Notes: generated from the sequence alone by a model not told the origin. DNA of 64,000 bases from Thermoanaerobacter uzonensis DSM 18761 (GCF_900129115.1 NZ_FQUR01000006.1:62001-126000); one strand, 5' to 3'. Positions 23,744 through 33,077 are shown, numbered from the stretch's first letter. Numbers and translations are program-made.

Positions 23744-24544
23744 ATGATGAGAGCTTTGTGGTCTGCCGCATCTGGCATGACGGCTCAACAACTTAATGTA
23801 GATGTCATTTCGAATAACCTTGCAAATGTGAATACTACCGCTTTTAAGAGAGATAGAGCAGAATTTAAGGATTTAATATACCAAACTTTGCAAAGAGAAA
23901 ACGTATATGGTGGACAAGGTAAACCTGTCAATATGCAAGTAGGAGTAGGTGTAAGGCCTTCGGCAATTGTAAAAGATTTTACTGAAGGAAGCCTCCAGCA
24001 GACAGAGAATCCTTTGGATTTGGCACTGGATGGAGAAGGATTTTTTGCCGTGTTAGGACCAGATGACAAAGTTTATTACACGAGAGATGGGAGTTTTAAA
24101 TTAAGTGCTGATGGCAACACTTTAATGCTTGTAACTGCCGACGGTTATCCTGTATTAGATGACAGTGGTAATCCCATAGTTTTTGACAGCACTGAAAAAG
24201 ATATATCAGTATCACCAATGGGCGTGATAAGCGTAAAAAATCCTGACGGAACTACTCAAGAAGTGGCTACTTTAGGAATCTATAATTTTGTCAATCCTCA
24301 GGGACTTTTAAGTGTGGGTAGTAATCTCTATGAGCCAACAGAAGCGTCAGGACAGCCTGGTACGAGAGATGACTTTCAGGGAAGAATGGGCAAAGTCATG
24401 CAAGGATTTTTAGAAACCTCAAATGTCCAAGTTGTAAAGGAAATGGTGGACATGATTGCCGCACAAAGAGCTTATGAGATAAATTCAAAAGCTATACAAG
24501 CGGCTGATGAAATGTTGGGAATTGCAAATAATCTGAGAAGATAG
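23744..24544 (+). CDS. flhP: Flagellar hook-basal body rod protein FlhP (FlgG family)
   Basis: A 266-residue paralogue of the preceding protein and closer to canonical FlgG. Motifs are ISNNLANVNTTAFKRD near the N-terminus, LALDGEGFFAVLGPDDKVYY in the centre, and ETSNVQVVKEMVDMIAAQRA with AYEINSKAIQ at the C-terminus. It forms part of the distal rod. The start is the first of two adjacent ATG codons after AGGAGGGT. Spacing to the neighbouring genes is short on both sides, consistent with one operon. Confidence 0.9.
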   Translation: MMRALWSAASGMTAQQLNVDVISNNLANVNTTAFKRDRAEFKDLIYQTLQRENVYGGQGKPVNMQVGVGVRPSAIVKDFTEGSLQQTENPLDLALDGEGFFAVLGPDDKVYYTRDGSFKLSADGNTLMLVTADGYPVLDDSGNPIVFDSTEKDISVSPMGVISVKNPDGTTQEVATLGIYNFVNPQGLLSVGSNLYEPTEASGQPGTRDDFQGRMGKVMQGFLETSNVQVVKEMVDMIAAQRAYEINSKAIQAADEMLGIANNLRR

Positions 24545-24567
24545 TTTATTGGAAGGGATGATCTTAA

Positions 24568-24903
24568 ATGGAGATAAATCCCGTAAATAACAGTGATATA
24601 AATAAATTTCAAATTGATTTGCAAAAAGACGGAAGTTATTTTGAACGAATAATACAACAGGCGATAAAAGACAAAGACAGTCAAAAGCTTAAAGAAGCAT
24701 GTCAGCAATTAGAGGCAACTTTTATAGGGCTTATGTTAAATGAGATGAGAAAGACAATTCCAGAAGATCCATTGACAGGAGATAGTCTAGCAAATGATAT
24801 TTTTACTTCTATGTTATATGATAAATATGCTGAAATGTTGGCTCAAAATGGATCTTTTGGACTGGCTGACCAAATATATAATCAACTTTCTAAGAAAGTT
24901 TGA
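24568..24903 (+). CDS. FlgJ-like rod-binding protein
   Basis: A 111-residue protein matching the rod-binding domain of FlgJ (LKEACQQLEATFIGLMLNEMRK, then DMLYDKYAEMLA-like helices and GFGLADQIY-like end). It lacks the muramidase domain of enterobacterial FlgJ, as is usual in Firmicutes. It probably caps or scaffolds rod assembly by the two proteins encoded just upstream, from which it is 23 bases away. The stop overlaps the start of a good terminator, so it ends the mbl-flagellar transcript. Confidence 0.85.
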   Translation: MEINPVNNSDINKFQIDLQKDGSYFERIIQQAIKDKDSQKLKEACQQLEATFIGLMLNEMRKTIPEDPLTGDSLANDIFTSMLYDKYAEMLAQNGSFGLADQIYNQLSKKV

Positions 24904-24928
24904 AAGGGCACTTGCCCTTTTTATTTTT
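24902..24928 (+). terminator. Terminator of the mbl-flagellar operon
   Basis: The palindrome AAAGGGCACTTGCCCTTT is followed by a T-rich tail. Confidence 0.85.
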
Positions 24929-25008
24929 CATTTTTTTGTGATATAATCAATGATAAGCTATTGTTTTGTCATATCTTCTAATTCCGCTAAAAAGAGGTGA
25001 AGAATAGA

Positions 25009-25437
25009 GTGGAAAATAAAGACATAAGAAAAATTCTTCCTCATAGATATCCCTTTTTATTAGTGGATAGAATAATAGAAATTGAAGAAGGTAAAAAAGC
25101 TGTTGGAATAAAAAATGTGACAGCTAATGAACCTTTTTTTCAGGGACATTTTCCAGACAATCCTATAATGCCAGGAGTCCTTATTGTTGAGGCATTGGCA
25201 CAAGTAGCCGGTATTGCGGTTATGAATATAGAAGAGTTTAAAGGTAAATTAGGACTTTTTACAGGTATTGATAAATGTCGCTTTAAAAAAGTAGTGAGGC
25301 CTGGTGACCAACTTGTTTTAGAAGTTTTAATAGATTCTATAAAGATGGGGCTTGTAAAAGCTAAAGGTGTTGCAAAAGTTGGAGATGAAGTTGTAGCTAC
25401 TGCAGAGCTTATGTTTATAATGACTGAAGAAAATTAA
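25009..25437 (+). CDS. fabZ: (3R)-hydroxymyristoyl/hydroxyacyl-ACP dehydratase FabZ
   Basis: FabZ dehydrates 3-hydroxyacyl-ACP in type II fatty acid elongation. The protein of about 142 residues has the family signature [13 protein letters not shown], the catalytic histidine in [15 protein letters not shown], and the glutamate in VEALAQ. GTG 25009 is preferred to GTG 24997 because AAGAGGTGA lies about nine bases before it. It is followed 12 bases later by murJ. Proximity of fabZ to mbl and the flagellar rod genes is known in Firmicutes. Confidence 0.95.
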   Translation: MENKDIRKILPHRYPFLLVDRIIEIEEGKKAVGIKNVTANEPFFQGHFPDNPIMPGVLIVEALAQVAGIAVMNIEEFKGKLGLFTGIDKCRFKKVVRPGDQLVLEVLIDSIKMGLVKAKGVAKVGDEVVATAELMFIMTEEN

Positions 25438-25449
25438 GGAGTTGTATGT

Positions 25450-27027
25450 ATGTCGACGGCTAAAAAAACTGTAAAAGCGGCTAGCGTCATAATGATAATA
25501 ACTCTACTGAGTAAAGTATTTGGATTTTTGAGAGATATGGCTTTAGCTTCTAAATTTGGTACCTCTGTTTCCATGGATGCATATAATATGGCGACTGTCA
25601 TACCTATGATACTTTTTGCGGCGGTAACTGCTTCAATAGCTACTACTGTTGTGCCAATATTTACCGAATATTTACAAAAAGAGGGAAAGCAAAAGGCTTT
25701 TGATTTTATAAATAACCTTTTAGGTGTGGTATTAATTTCGACTGTAATTTTAACTTTCTTAGGTTTCATATTTGCACCTTATCTTGTAAAATTTGTAGCG
25801 CCAGCTTTTACAGGGGAAAAATTTGAGTTGACAGTAAAACTTACAACTATACTATTACCTACAATGGTGTTAATAGCTGCATCTAATATTTTCACTGGTG
25901 CTCTTCAGTCGATGGAACATTTTACTGTTCCTGCCATGATAGGTATACCTTACAATATTATTGTAATAACAGTAGCAATTTTATATGGGAGCAAATTTGG
26001 GATTACAATAGTAGCTTATTCTATAATTATTGCTACTTTCATACAAGCATTAATGCAATTGCCTGTTTTATACGAATTAGGTTACAAATTCAAGCTGAGA
26101 GTGAATTTTAAAGATGAAGGAGTAAAAAGAGTCATTTTATTGGCAATGCCTGTACTTATGGGGACAGGAATACAGACTATAAATGTTTATGTGGATAGAG
26201 TGATAGCTTCTTTTTTGCCTGATGGGAGTATTGCAGCATTGAATTATGCCAATAGGCTTAACATGTTTGCATTGGGCATTTTTTCAACAGCAATTGCAAC
26301 GGTTATATACCCTGTTTTATCGAAACATTCAGTAGCTGACGACAAAGAAGGCTTTCTAAAGAGTTTAAATTTTGCGGTAAGTGGTATTTTATACATGTTA
26401 ATACCTGTATCAGTTGGTGCAATGGTACTCCGAGTGCCTATAATAAAAGTATTATTTGAAAGAGGAGCTTTTGATGAGAGGTCGACATATTTTACCTCAA
26501 TCGCCCTTTTTTATTTTGCCATAGGAATGACTGCATATGGCCTTAGAGATGTCTTAAGCAGAAGTTTTTACTCTATGAAAGATACAAAAACTCCTATGAT
26601 AAATGGTGCCATGGCTGTATTACTAAATATTGCACTTAATTTAATTTTGGTTAGATATTTAAAATTAGGTGGACTTGCACTTTCTACTTCTATTGCAGCC
26701 ATATTTGCTACTTTTCTTTTATTTACTTCTTTAAAAAGAAAACTTGGGAAAATAGGCGGAAAATACATGTTTATGAGTTTTATAAGAGCAATGTTTGCAG
26801 CAATTGTAATGGGGGTGATAGTGCATTTTATGTATAATAATTTAATTGTTAAGATGCCGTCAGATAAAAGAATTTATGAGGTTATAATCATGTTTATAAC
26901 TATATTAGTGGGAGTTATAATTTACTCCACTATTGTATTGGTTACTGATAAGTCTGCTTTTTCTTATTTCAAAAAAGGCATAAAATTTCTAAATTCTAAA
27001 CTTGTGAGAAATTTATTTTATAAATGA
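25450..27027 (+). CDS. murJ: Lipid II flippase MurJ (MviN family)
   Basis: A 525-residue integral membrane protein of the MVF/MOP exporter superfamily with about 14 membrane helices. It has the N-terminal signature LLSKVFGFLRDMALASKFG with the essential RD pair, and the VYVDRVIASFLPDGSIAALNYANRL block. MurJ moves lipid II across the cytoplasmic membrane for wall synthesis. A second MurJ/Amj-type flippase elsewhere cannot be excluded. The ATG follows GGAGTTG, and the stop is 11 bases before the next start. Confidence 0.92.
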   Translation: MSTAKKTVKAASVIMIITLLSKVFGFLRDMALASKFGTSVSMDAYNMATVIPMILFAAVTASIATTVVPIFTEYLQKEGKQKAFDFINNLLGVVLISTVILTFLGFIFAPYLVKFVAPAFTGEKFELTVKLTTILLPTMVLIAASNIFTGALQSMEHFTVPAMIGIPYNIIVITVAILYGSKFGITIVAYSIIIATFIQALMQLPVLYELGYKFKLRVNFKDEGVKRVILLAMPVLMGTGIQTINVYVDRVIASFLPDGSIAALNYANRLNMFALGIFSTAIATVIYPVLSKHSVADDKEGFLKSLNFAVSGILYMLIPVSVGAMVLRVPIIKVLFERGAFDERSTYFTSIALFYFAIGMTAYGLRDVLSRSFYSMKDTKTPMINGAMAVLLNIALNLILVRYLKLGGLALSTSIAAIFATFLLFTSLKRKLGKIGGKYMFMSFIRAMFAAIVMGVIVHFMYNNLIVKMPSDKRIYEVIIMFITILVGVIIYSTIVLVTDKSAFSYFKKGIKFLNSKLVRNLFYK

Positions 27028-27038
27028 GGTGGTATTGT

Positions 27039-28157
27039 ATGAAATCAAAAGTATATTTTTACAATTTGAGAGCAAACAAAGCTAGTAGCAGTTTATCCTC
27101 CAAGGTAGAAAGAATTTTTGATGTAGCGGGTTTTAAAAATATTATTAATAAAAATGATTTGGTAGCTATAAAAATTCACTTTGGAGAAAAGGGAAACAAC
27201 GCCTACATAAACCCTATATATGTAAGAAAAGTGGTTGACAAAATTAAAAGTTATGGGGGGAAGCCTTTTTTAACAGATACAAATACTCTTTACAAAGGCA
27301 GTCGTTCAAATGCAGTTGACCATTTGGTGACAGCGATTGAAAATGGTTTCGCATATGCTGTTGTGAACGCACCAATAATAATTGCTGACGGTATTTTAAG
27401 TAAAGACTCTGTAGAAGTAAAAATTGATAAAAAGCATTTTGACACTGTAAAAATTGCTTCCAATATTTTCTTTGCAAACTCAATGATTGTGATGTCACAT
27501 TTTAAAGGTCATGAATTGGCTGGCTTTGGAGGAGCTATCAAAAACTTAGCTATGGGGTGTGCACCTGCAGCAGGAAAACAACAGCAGCATTCAACAGTGC
27601 AGCCTGTTGTAGGAAAGGGATGCACAGCATGTCAAATGTGCATCAGGAATTGCCCTGTAAATGCGATATCTTTGGTCAATGGTTCAGCTTATATTGACCC
27701 TTCTATATGCATAGGATGTGGAGAATGCGTGTCTATCTGTCAATATGGGGTCATAAAACCTCAATGGGGAACTGATATGGATGCTTTTGTAGAGAGAATG
27801 ACGGAATATGCTTATGGTGCTTATTCAACAAAAAAAGGCAAAATTGCATTTATAAATTTTGTTATGAATGTTACACCACTTTGCGATTGTACGCCTTGGA
27901 GTGATGCGCCGATTGTCCCTGACATAGGAATATTAGCTTCCTTTGACCCTGTTGCCATAGATCAGGCAAGCTATGACCTTGTAAATCAGCAATTTGGTCA
28001 CAAAGGCACAGCTTTAGAAGAAGCGGGATATGGCATGAATCCTGGAGAAGACAAATTTAAAGCTTTGCACCCTGAAACAAAAGGAGAATTGCAATTAAAA
28101 TACGGTGAAGAAATCGGCTTGGGAACAAGAGATTATGAACTTGTTGAACTAAAATAG
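27039..28157 (+). CDS. DUF362 / 4Fe-4S ferredoxin-domain protein
   Basis: A 372-residue cytoplasmic protein. Residues 1-185 and 240-330 form a DUF362 domain (VAIKIHFGEKGNNAYINP; GGKPFLTDTNTLYKGSR; MSHFKGHELAGFGGAIKNLAM). Two 4Fe-4S clusters are inserted at about 190-245 (CTACQMCIRNCP and CIGCGECVSICQ). Members are widespread in anaerobes but lack a defined reaction; electron transfer or an Fe-S-linked maturation role is likely. ATG 27039 after AATGAGGTGGT is preferred over an upstream start that would overlap murJ. The gene ends in a strong terminator that contains its stop codon. Confidence 0.85.
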   Translation: MKSKVYFYNLRANKASSSLSSKVERIFDVAGFKNIINKNDLVAIKIHFGEKGNNAYINPIYVRKVVDKIKSYGGKPFLTDTNTLYKGSRSNAVDHLVTAIENGFAYAVVNAPIIIADGILSKDSVEVKIDKKHFDTVKIASNIFFANSMIVMSHFKGHELAGFGGAIKNLAMGCAPAAGKQQQHSTVQPVVGKGCTACQMCIRNCPVNAISLVNGSAYIDPSICIGCGECVSICQYGVIKPQWGTDMDAFVERMTEYAYGAYSTKKGKIAFINFVMNVTPLCDCTPWSDAPIVPDIGILASFDPVAIDQASYDLVNQQFGHKGTALEEAGYGMNPGEDKFKALHPETKGELQLKYGEEIGLGTRDYELVELK

Positions 28158-28180
28158 CAGGTTAATCCTGCTATTTTTTT
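28152..28180 (+). terminator. Terminator of the DUF362 gene
   Basis: AAATAGCAGG-TTAA-TCCTGCTATTT is followed by Ts; the gene's TAG lies within the 5' arm. Confidence 0.9.
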
Positions 28181-28262
28181 AAAATTTTTAATGATTTTTG
28201 GCAACGTTTGTAGTAATATAATAATTAGGAGAAATTAACGGGAGATAAAGGAGAGAAATTTA

Positions 28263-28418
28263 ATGGAAAAGTATTTTGTTATAATCCCCATAATTGCTGT
28301 GATAACAGTGGTATTGCTTTTTTTAGTGCAAATAGCTTTTATCAGATGGACGGATAAAATATTTGGAATCAAAGATGATAAAAAAAATAACAAAGATGAA
28401 AGAGAAAAAAATAATTAA
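28263..28418 (+). CDS. Short single-pass membrane protein
   Basis: About 50 residues starting MEKYFVIIPIIAVITVVLLF, with one membrane helix of about 25 residues, a RWTDKIFG motif just after it, and a charged Lys/Asp/Glu-rich tail. AAAGGAGAG lies seven bases before the ATG, which is the best support for expression. The exact stop (around 28415-28427) is uncertain because of the A-run near the end. It lies 20-30 bases ahead of pgeF and may be co-transcribed with it. Not recognised; the function is unknown. Confidence 0.55.
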   Translation: MEKYFVIIPIIAVITVVLLFLVQIAFIRWTDKIFGIKDDKKNNKDEREKNN

Positions 28419-28443
28419 CATGGCATAAAAAGGAGCTGATACT

Positions 28444-29256
28444 TTGGAAATAGGTTTTAAAAGGAATGAGGTAAAAGGAGTAGTTTTTTACACAATACCA
28501 TCTTTTGAAAAGACAGGACTTGTCAAACACCTTTTTACTACTCGGATTGGGGGTGTAAGCAAAGGCAAATATGCTTCCTTGAATTTAAGCTTAAAAAGAT
28601 ATGACACCAAAGAGGAAGTCTATGAAAATTTTAAAATAATATGTGATATTGGCGGTTTTTCGTATGAAGATATGGTTTTTTCAGACCAGGTTCATAGTGA
28701 TGTTATAAAAAAGGTGACTTACGAAGATAAAGGCAAAAACTTTGGTGGAAGTGATATCTCTGGTGTAGATGCCCTTATGACTAATGAAAGAGGCATTCCT
28801 CTTGTTACATTTTATGCCGACTGTGTGCCTTTGTTTTTCTTAGACCCTGTCAAAAAAGTTATTGCCATTGCACACTCAGGATGGAGAGGTACAGTGCTTT
28901 CCATTGGGCCTAAAACGGTTAATGCCATGAAAGAAGAATACGGTTCAAATCCCAAAGATATACTTGTAGGGATAGGTCCTTCTATATACAAATGTTGTTA
29001 TGAAGTAGGTGATGATGTTGCGAATAAAATTAAAGGTGTTATTGATGCATGGGAAAAAGTTCTTGTGAAAAAGGCGGAGGGCAAATGGATGCTAGATTTA
29101 CAGCTTACCAACTACATTGAACTTATAAATACTGGTATACCAGATGAAAACATTACAGTAAGCCAAATGTGCACCCATTGCAATAGTGAATTTTATTCCT
29201 ATAGAAGAGACAAAGGCATGACAGGCAGTATGGCAGCTTTTATGGAACTTAAGTAG
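28444..29256 (+). CDS. pgeF: YfiH/YlmD multicopper-oxidase-fold protein (peptidoglycan editing factor / purine nucleoside phosphorylase family)
   Basis: A 270-residue member of the YfiH (DUF152) family. The metal-site motifs are present: DQVHSD, FYADCVPLFFLDP and AHSGWRGTVL. A C-terminal CTHCNSEFYSYRRD motif follows. Family members are described as purine nucleoside phosphorylase/adenosine deaminases. E. coli PgeF edits the composition of peptidoglycan stem peptides. Start TTG 28444 follows AAGGAGCTG. It stands between a small membrane protein and a toxin-antitoxin remnant and has no clear terminator. Confidence 0.9.
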   Translation: MEIGFKRNEVKGVVFYTIPSFEKTGLVKHLFTTRIGGVSKGKYASLNLSLKRYDTKEEVYENFKIICDIGGFSYEDMVFSDQVHSDVIKKVTYEDKGKNFGGSDISGVDALMTNERGIPLVTFYADCVPLFFLDPVKKVIAIAHSGWRGTVLSIGPKTVNAMKEEYGSNPKDILVGIGPSIYKCCYEVGDDVANKIKGVIDAWEKVLVKKAEGKWMLDLQLTNYIELINTGIPDENITVSQMCTHCNSEFYSYRRDKGMTGSMAAFMELK

Positions 29257-29321
29257 TTTTTCTTTTATGATATTTGTTCTAATACATAAATTGAAAAATG
29301 GTTATTTGTGTCTTTTATATA

Positions 29322-29349
29322 TTGACTATTTAATGCTGAATAATATAAT
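29322..29349 (+). promoter_or_regulatory. Sigma-A promoter of the toxin-antitoxin pair
   Basis: TTGACT (29322-29327), 16 bases, TATAAT (29344-29349). It lies 46 bases upstream of the antitoxin start. Confidence 0.65.
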
Positions 29350-29395
29350 CAAATTGGATAACATATAGAAAAGTCATAGTAAAAGAGTGGTAAGA

Positions 29396-29629
29396 ATGAA
29401 AGTAAATGCTACAGAATTCAAAACAAGAGTTGGTAAATATTTGGATTTAGTTGATAAAGAAGAAATTATTATAACGAAAAATGGACGTGAAGTTGCAAAA
29501 CTTATTTCAGCAAAAAAAGAAGGTACTCCAAATGCAGATTTTTTGTATGGAATTTTATCTGACTATCCTAACAAAAATATATCTGCTGAGCAAATACGGG
29601 AAGAAAGAATAAGAAATAAATACAATTAA
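29396..29629 (+). CDS. Phd/YefM-type antitoxin
   Basis: A protein of about 77 residues. The N-terminal half MKVNATEFKTRVGKYLDLV..IIITKNGREVAKLI is the Phd/YefM DNA-binding dimer fold, which also represses the operon. The C-terminal half should bind and neutralise the toxin. ATG 29396 gives the usual N-terminus; GTG 29387 is an alternative. A PIN-domain toxin gene follows 50 bases downstream, which is more than the usual overlap. The linker between them contains a weak inverted repeat ACCCA..TGGGT. Confidence 0.85.
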   Translation: MKVNATEFKTRVGKYLDLVDKEEIIITKNGREVAKLISAKKEGTPNADFLYGILSDYPNKNISAEQIREERIRNKYN

Positions 29630-29679
29630 AGGGGAGGAAAGATTACCCATTAAATAACAATGTGGGTATAATAGGTTAA

Positions 29680-30015
29680 ATGATGAAAGTGTTAATTGAT
29701 ACTAATGTTATTCTTGACATTTTATTGAAAAAAACTCCCTTTGACGTAGATGCTTATAACATATTAAAATTAGCGGAAGAAAAAAAGATAAATGCTTATT
29801 TAGCTGCTTTTTCAATTATGGATATATATTATTTCATAAATAAAAACTTTTCTCATAATGAAAGTATAAAAGCATTAGAAGCTTTGTTAAGTATAGTAGA
29901 AGTAGTGAGTATAACAAAACATGATATAAAGAAAGCAATGAATTTTAAGGAGTTTAGAGATTTAGAAGATGCTCTACAAATGCTACCATACTTTTTATGC
30001 CATAAGACCTATTAA
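29680..30015 (+). pseudogene. Truncated PIN-domain (VapC-type) toxin
   Basis: The 111-residue frame opens with the PIN signature KVLIDTNVILDILL (first acidic residue) and the central ISIMDIYYFINK-like helix. It reaches the third acidic motif FRDLEDALQ. Full PIN proteins of this group continue for about 30-40 residues with a DYIVTRN-like strand and a C-terminal helix. Here the sequence breaks into MLPYFLCHKTY and stops inside a terminator. Loss of the last active-site segment suggests an inactive toxin retained with its antitoxin. No strong ribosome-binding site precedes the ATG. Confidence 0.7.
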
Positions 30016-30028
30016 GGTCTTTTTTATT
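30004..30028 (+). terminator. Terminator of the toxin-antitoxin remnant
   Basis: AAGACCT-ATTA-AGGTCTT is followed by TTTTTA; the TAA stop lies in the loop. Confidence 0.8.
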
Positions 30029-30143
30029 TTATCTAAAAACTTTTGTTCACAACTTATGCAATTTACTAAATATTCCGCTACAATTCCTGCCATATTTATG
30101 GTATATTTTTTGCATAATATACATTGAAGGGAGGCTTGTCACT

Positions 30144-33077
30144 ATGATTGAAAGGATTTTTGAAATTATACAAAAAGAGGATAAAAAGAATCCTTTAACA
30201 GATGACCAAATAGCCGCAATTCTCAATATTAAAAGAGAAGATGTGACACAATTTAGACTGAAAAATAATATTCCTGACTCAAGAGAAAGAAGAAAACCTT
30301 ACCTTTTAGAAGATGCAAAAAAAATAATTTCAAAGGACCCAAATATTTCAGATAGAAATTTGACAAAACAATTAAATAATTTAGGATATAATATTTCTCG
30401 TTTTGTAGCTACACAAATAAAAAAGGAAATTTTAAAAGATAAAATTGCAGATAATTTAGTGCAACAAAGTACTATTAAAAACGATAATGTAAATTTTGAA
30501 ACTCCTAAAACAGCTAAAAGCTTACTCTCATTTAAAGAGATTATTGGAAGCGAAGGAAGCCTTAAAGTGCAGATAAGCCTTGCAAAAGCTGCAGTACTTT
30601 ATCCCCCTCATGGACTTCATACTTTAATAGTAGGACCATCAGGATCTGGAAAAAGCCAGTTGGCTGAAGCAATGTACAACTATGCCATAGAGTCTGGAAA
30701 ATTTAATGAAAATGCGCCTTTTGTAGTTTTTAACTGTGCTGATTATGCGGATAATCCACAACTACTCATGGCGCAACTTTTTGGTTATGTAAAAGGCGCT
30801 TTCACAGGGGCTGATACTGCAAAAGCGGGATTGGTAGAAAAAGCTGATGGTGGAATTTTGTTTTTGGACGAAGTCCACAGGCTTCCAAGTGAAGGACAAG
30901 AGATACTCTTTTATTTGTTGGACAAAGGAAAATTCAGACGATTAGGGGAAACAGAAAGTACTAGAGAGGCACAAATTATGCTTATTGCTGCTACTACTGA
31001 AAATCCTGAATCTTCGCTATTACTTACTTTTAGGAGAAGAATTCCTATGGTGATAGAACTTCCTTCTCTTTCAGAAAGACCTCCCCAAGAAAGATATGAA
31101 ATTATACATCATTTTTTCTCAAAAGAGTCTTTTAGAATTAATAAATCGATTATTGTAAAAAAAGAGGCAGTAAGAGCTCTTATGCTTTATGACTGTCCGG
31201 GGAATATAGGGCAGCTAAGGAGCGATATTCAAGTTGCTTGTGCGAGGAGCTTTTTAAATTCATTAGGGAGTAAAAGCTCTTCATTGACAATAGACCTTTC
31301 AGATTTACCTAACCACGTAAAAATGGGGATAATCAGAGTAAATAAAAGAGATCCCGAAATAGAAAGATATTCAAATGAAGACATTATGGTGTATCCTGAC
31401 AAGGAAATTAAGTTATATCCAAAAGAAGATAGATATATGCTGCCTGATGAAATATATCAATTTATAGAAGAAAGGTTTATTGACTTAAAAAGACAAGGAC
31501 TTACAAAAGAGGAGATAGATAAAATTCTCGGGAAAGAGATAGAGGCGGAGCTGAAGAAATTTGCTGTAAATGTAAAATCTAACATAACAATTTCAAAAAA
31601 AGAATTGACAAACATAGTAGGAGAAAAAATTGTAAATGCTGTTGAAAAAGCATACGAGATTGCTAAAAAAAGTTTTAAAAACTTAGAGGATAATCTCTTT
31701 TATTCCCTTGCTATACACTTAAGTGCTGCTTATGAAAGAATATTAAGCGGCAAACCAATAATTAATCCTCAACTTGAAAACATAGTGAAAGAATATCCTG
31801 TTGAGTATTCTATTGCTAAAATTATGGCAAAACAAATTAACAAAGAATTAGAAATACAGCTGCCTGATGAAGAAGTGGGCTTTATTGCTATGTATCTAAG
31901 AACATTCTCAGGGGACAAAGAAATAACTAAAGGCAGAGTGGGCGTAGTTGTGCTTACGCACGGCCATGTTGCAAGTGGCATGGCAGAGGTGGCAAATAAA
32001 CTCTTAGGGGTAAATCATGCAGTCGGTATAGATATGGCTCTTGATGAAAGCCCAGAATCTGTTCTTGAGAGGACAATTGAAGTAGTAAAAAGAATAGACG
32101 AAGGCAAAGGCTGCATTATTTTGGTTGACATGGGTTCACTTATTACCTTTGGCGAAATTATAACCAAAAGGACAGGGATACCTACAAGAGTGGTAGGAAG
32201 AGTAGATACTGTTATGGTATTGGAAGCTGTCAGAAGAGCTATTATACCGGATACTAATTTAGATGAGATAGCAGATGCGTTAGATGTAGATAAAACATAT
32301 ATAGGAAGAGTTGAAGGCATAAAGAGTAAAGATAAGCTTCCAAAAGCAATTGTAACTGTATGTATTACAGGAGAGGGAACAGCGTTAAAAATAAAGAAAT
32401 ATATTGAAGATGTCTTACCACAACTAAAAGATGATTACAAAATAATACCTGTTGGAATGCTCAGGCAGGAAGATATTGAAAAAGAAATTTCAAAAATAAG
32501 AGAAGAAAATGAAGTGGTAGCTTTTGTTGGTACAATAAATCCCGGCATAAAAAGTATACCTTTTATATCTGTTGAAGATATTTTACATGGCGCAGGGATT
32601 GAAAAGCTTAAAAAAATCCTCAATTTAAAGGTTGAAAATCCATTGAAAGAAATCATTGATGAAAACCTTATCTTATGTGATGTGGATATTTCTATGAAAA
32701 GTGATGTCATAGATAAATTGGTGGAGATATTGCAAGATAAAGGTTATGTAGATGATAAGTTTTTGCTAAGTGTATACAAAAGAGAATCAATGGGAGCCAC
32801 CTGGATGAAAGGCGGTATAGCTATACCACATGGATACACGAAAAACGTTACGAAATCTGCCATAGCAATTGCAAAATTAAAAAAACCTATTTTTTGGGAA
32901 GGAGAGCTTAAAGCGGATTTAGTTTTTATGATAGCGTTAAAAGAAGATTCGAAGGATTATATGCTTGATTTATATAAAGTAATGACAGACGAAAAGATTG
33001 TAAATGCTTTGAAGGGAGCTAAAAGTCCGGTTCAAATAAAAGAAATAATATTAAAAAATACACTACCGGCCAATTAA
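30144..33077 (+). CDS. Sigma-54-dependent PTS operon regulator (LevR-like AAA+ core with PRD, EIIA-Man, EIIB-like and EIIA-Fru-like domains)
   Basis: A 977-residue activator. The N-terminal region (1-120) is helical and probably binds DNA. The AAA+ domain (about 125-360) has Walker A GPSGSGKSQ (about 164), the sigma-54 contact loop GAFTGAD (about 219), and Walker B GGILFLDEVH. A PRD domain lies at about 480-600. An EIIA-Man-like domain (VVVLTHGHVASGMAEVANK, about 600-730) and an EIIB-like domain (TVCITGEGTALKI, about 735-835) follow. The C-terminus (845-977) is an EIIA-Fru/Mtl domain with the phospho-histidine motif GGIAIPHGY, where classical LevR has a second PRD. It should activate the sigma-54 promoter at 33078 in response to sugar flux. 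ATG follows AAGGGAGG. Confidence 0.9.
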   Translation: MIERIFEIIQKEDKKNPLTDDQIAAILNIKREDVTQFRLKNNIPDSRERRKPYLLEDAKKIISKDPNISDRNLTKQLNNLGYNISRFVATQIKKEILKDKIADNLVQQSTIKNDNVNFETPKTAKSLLSFKEIIGSEGSLKVQISLAKAAVLYPPHGLHTLIVGPSGSGKSQLAEAMYNYAIESGKFNENAPFVVFNCADYADNPQLLMAQLFGYVKGAFTGADTAKAGLVEKADGGILFLDEVHRLPSEGQEILFYLLDKGKFRRLGETESTREAQIMLIAATTENPESSLLLTFRRRIPMVIELPSLSERPPQERYEIIHHFFSKESFRINKSIIVKKEAVRALMLYDCPGNIGQLRSDIQVACARSFLNSLGSKSSSLTIDLSDLPNHVKMGIIRVNKRDPEIERYSNEDIMVYPDKEIKLYPKEDRYMLPDEIYQFIEERFIDLKRQGLTKEEIDKILGKEIEAELKKFAVNVKSNITISKKELTNIVGEKIVNAVEKAYEIAKKSFKNLEDNLFYSLAIHLSAAYERILSGKPIINPQLENIVKEYPVEYSIAKIMAKQINKELEIQLPDEEVGFIAMYLRTFSGDKEITKGRVGVVVLTHGHVASGMAEVANKLLGVNHAVGIDMALDESPESVLERTIEVVKRIDEGKGCIILVDMGSLITFGEIITKRTGIPTRVVGRVDTVMVLEAVRRAIIPDTNLDEIADALDVDKTYIGRVEGIKSKDKLPKAIVTVCITGEGTALKIKKYIEDVLPQLKDDYKIIPVGMLRQEDIEKEISKIREENEVVAFVGTINPGIKSIPFISVEDILHGAGIEKLKKILNLKVENPLKEIIDENLILCDVDISMKSDVIDKLVEILQDKGYVDDKFLLSVYKRESMGATWMKGGIAIPHGYTKNVTKSAIAIAKLKKPIFWEGELKADLVFMIALKEDSKDYMLDLYKVMTDEKIVNALKGAKSPVQIKEIILKNTLPAN

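Noticed and set aside
30099-30114. Possible sigma-54 promoter (TGGTATA-TTTT-TTGCA) before the first PTS regulator
   Set aside because: GG and GC spacing is right, but the motif is AT-degenerate and equally reads as an extended -10 (TGGTATATT); a similar TGGTATACT before the second regulator lacks the GC element.
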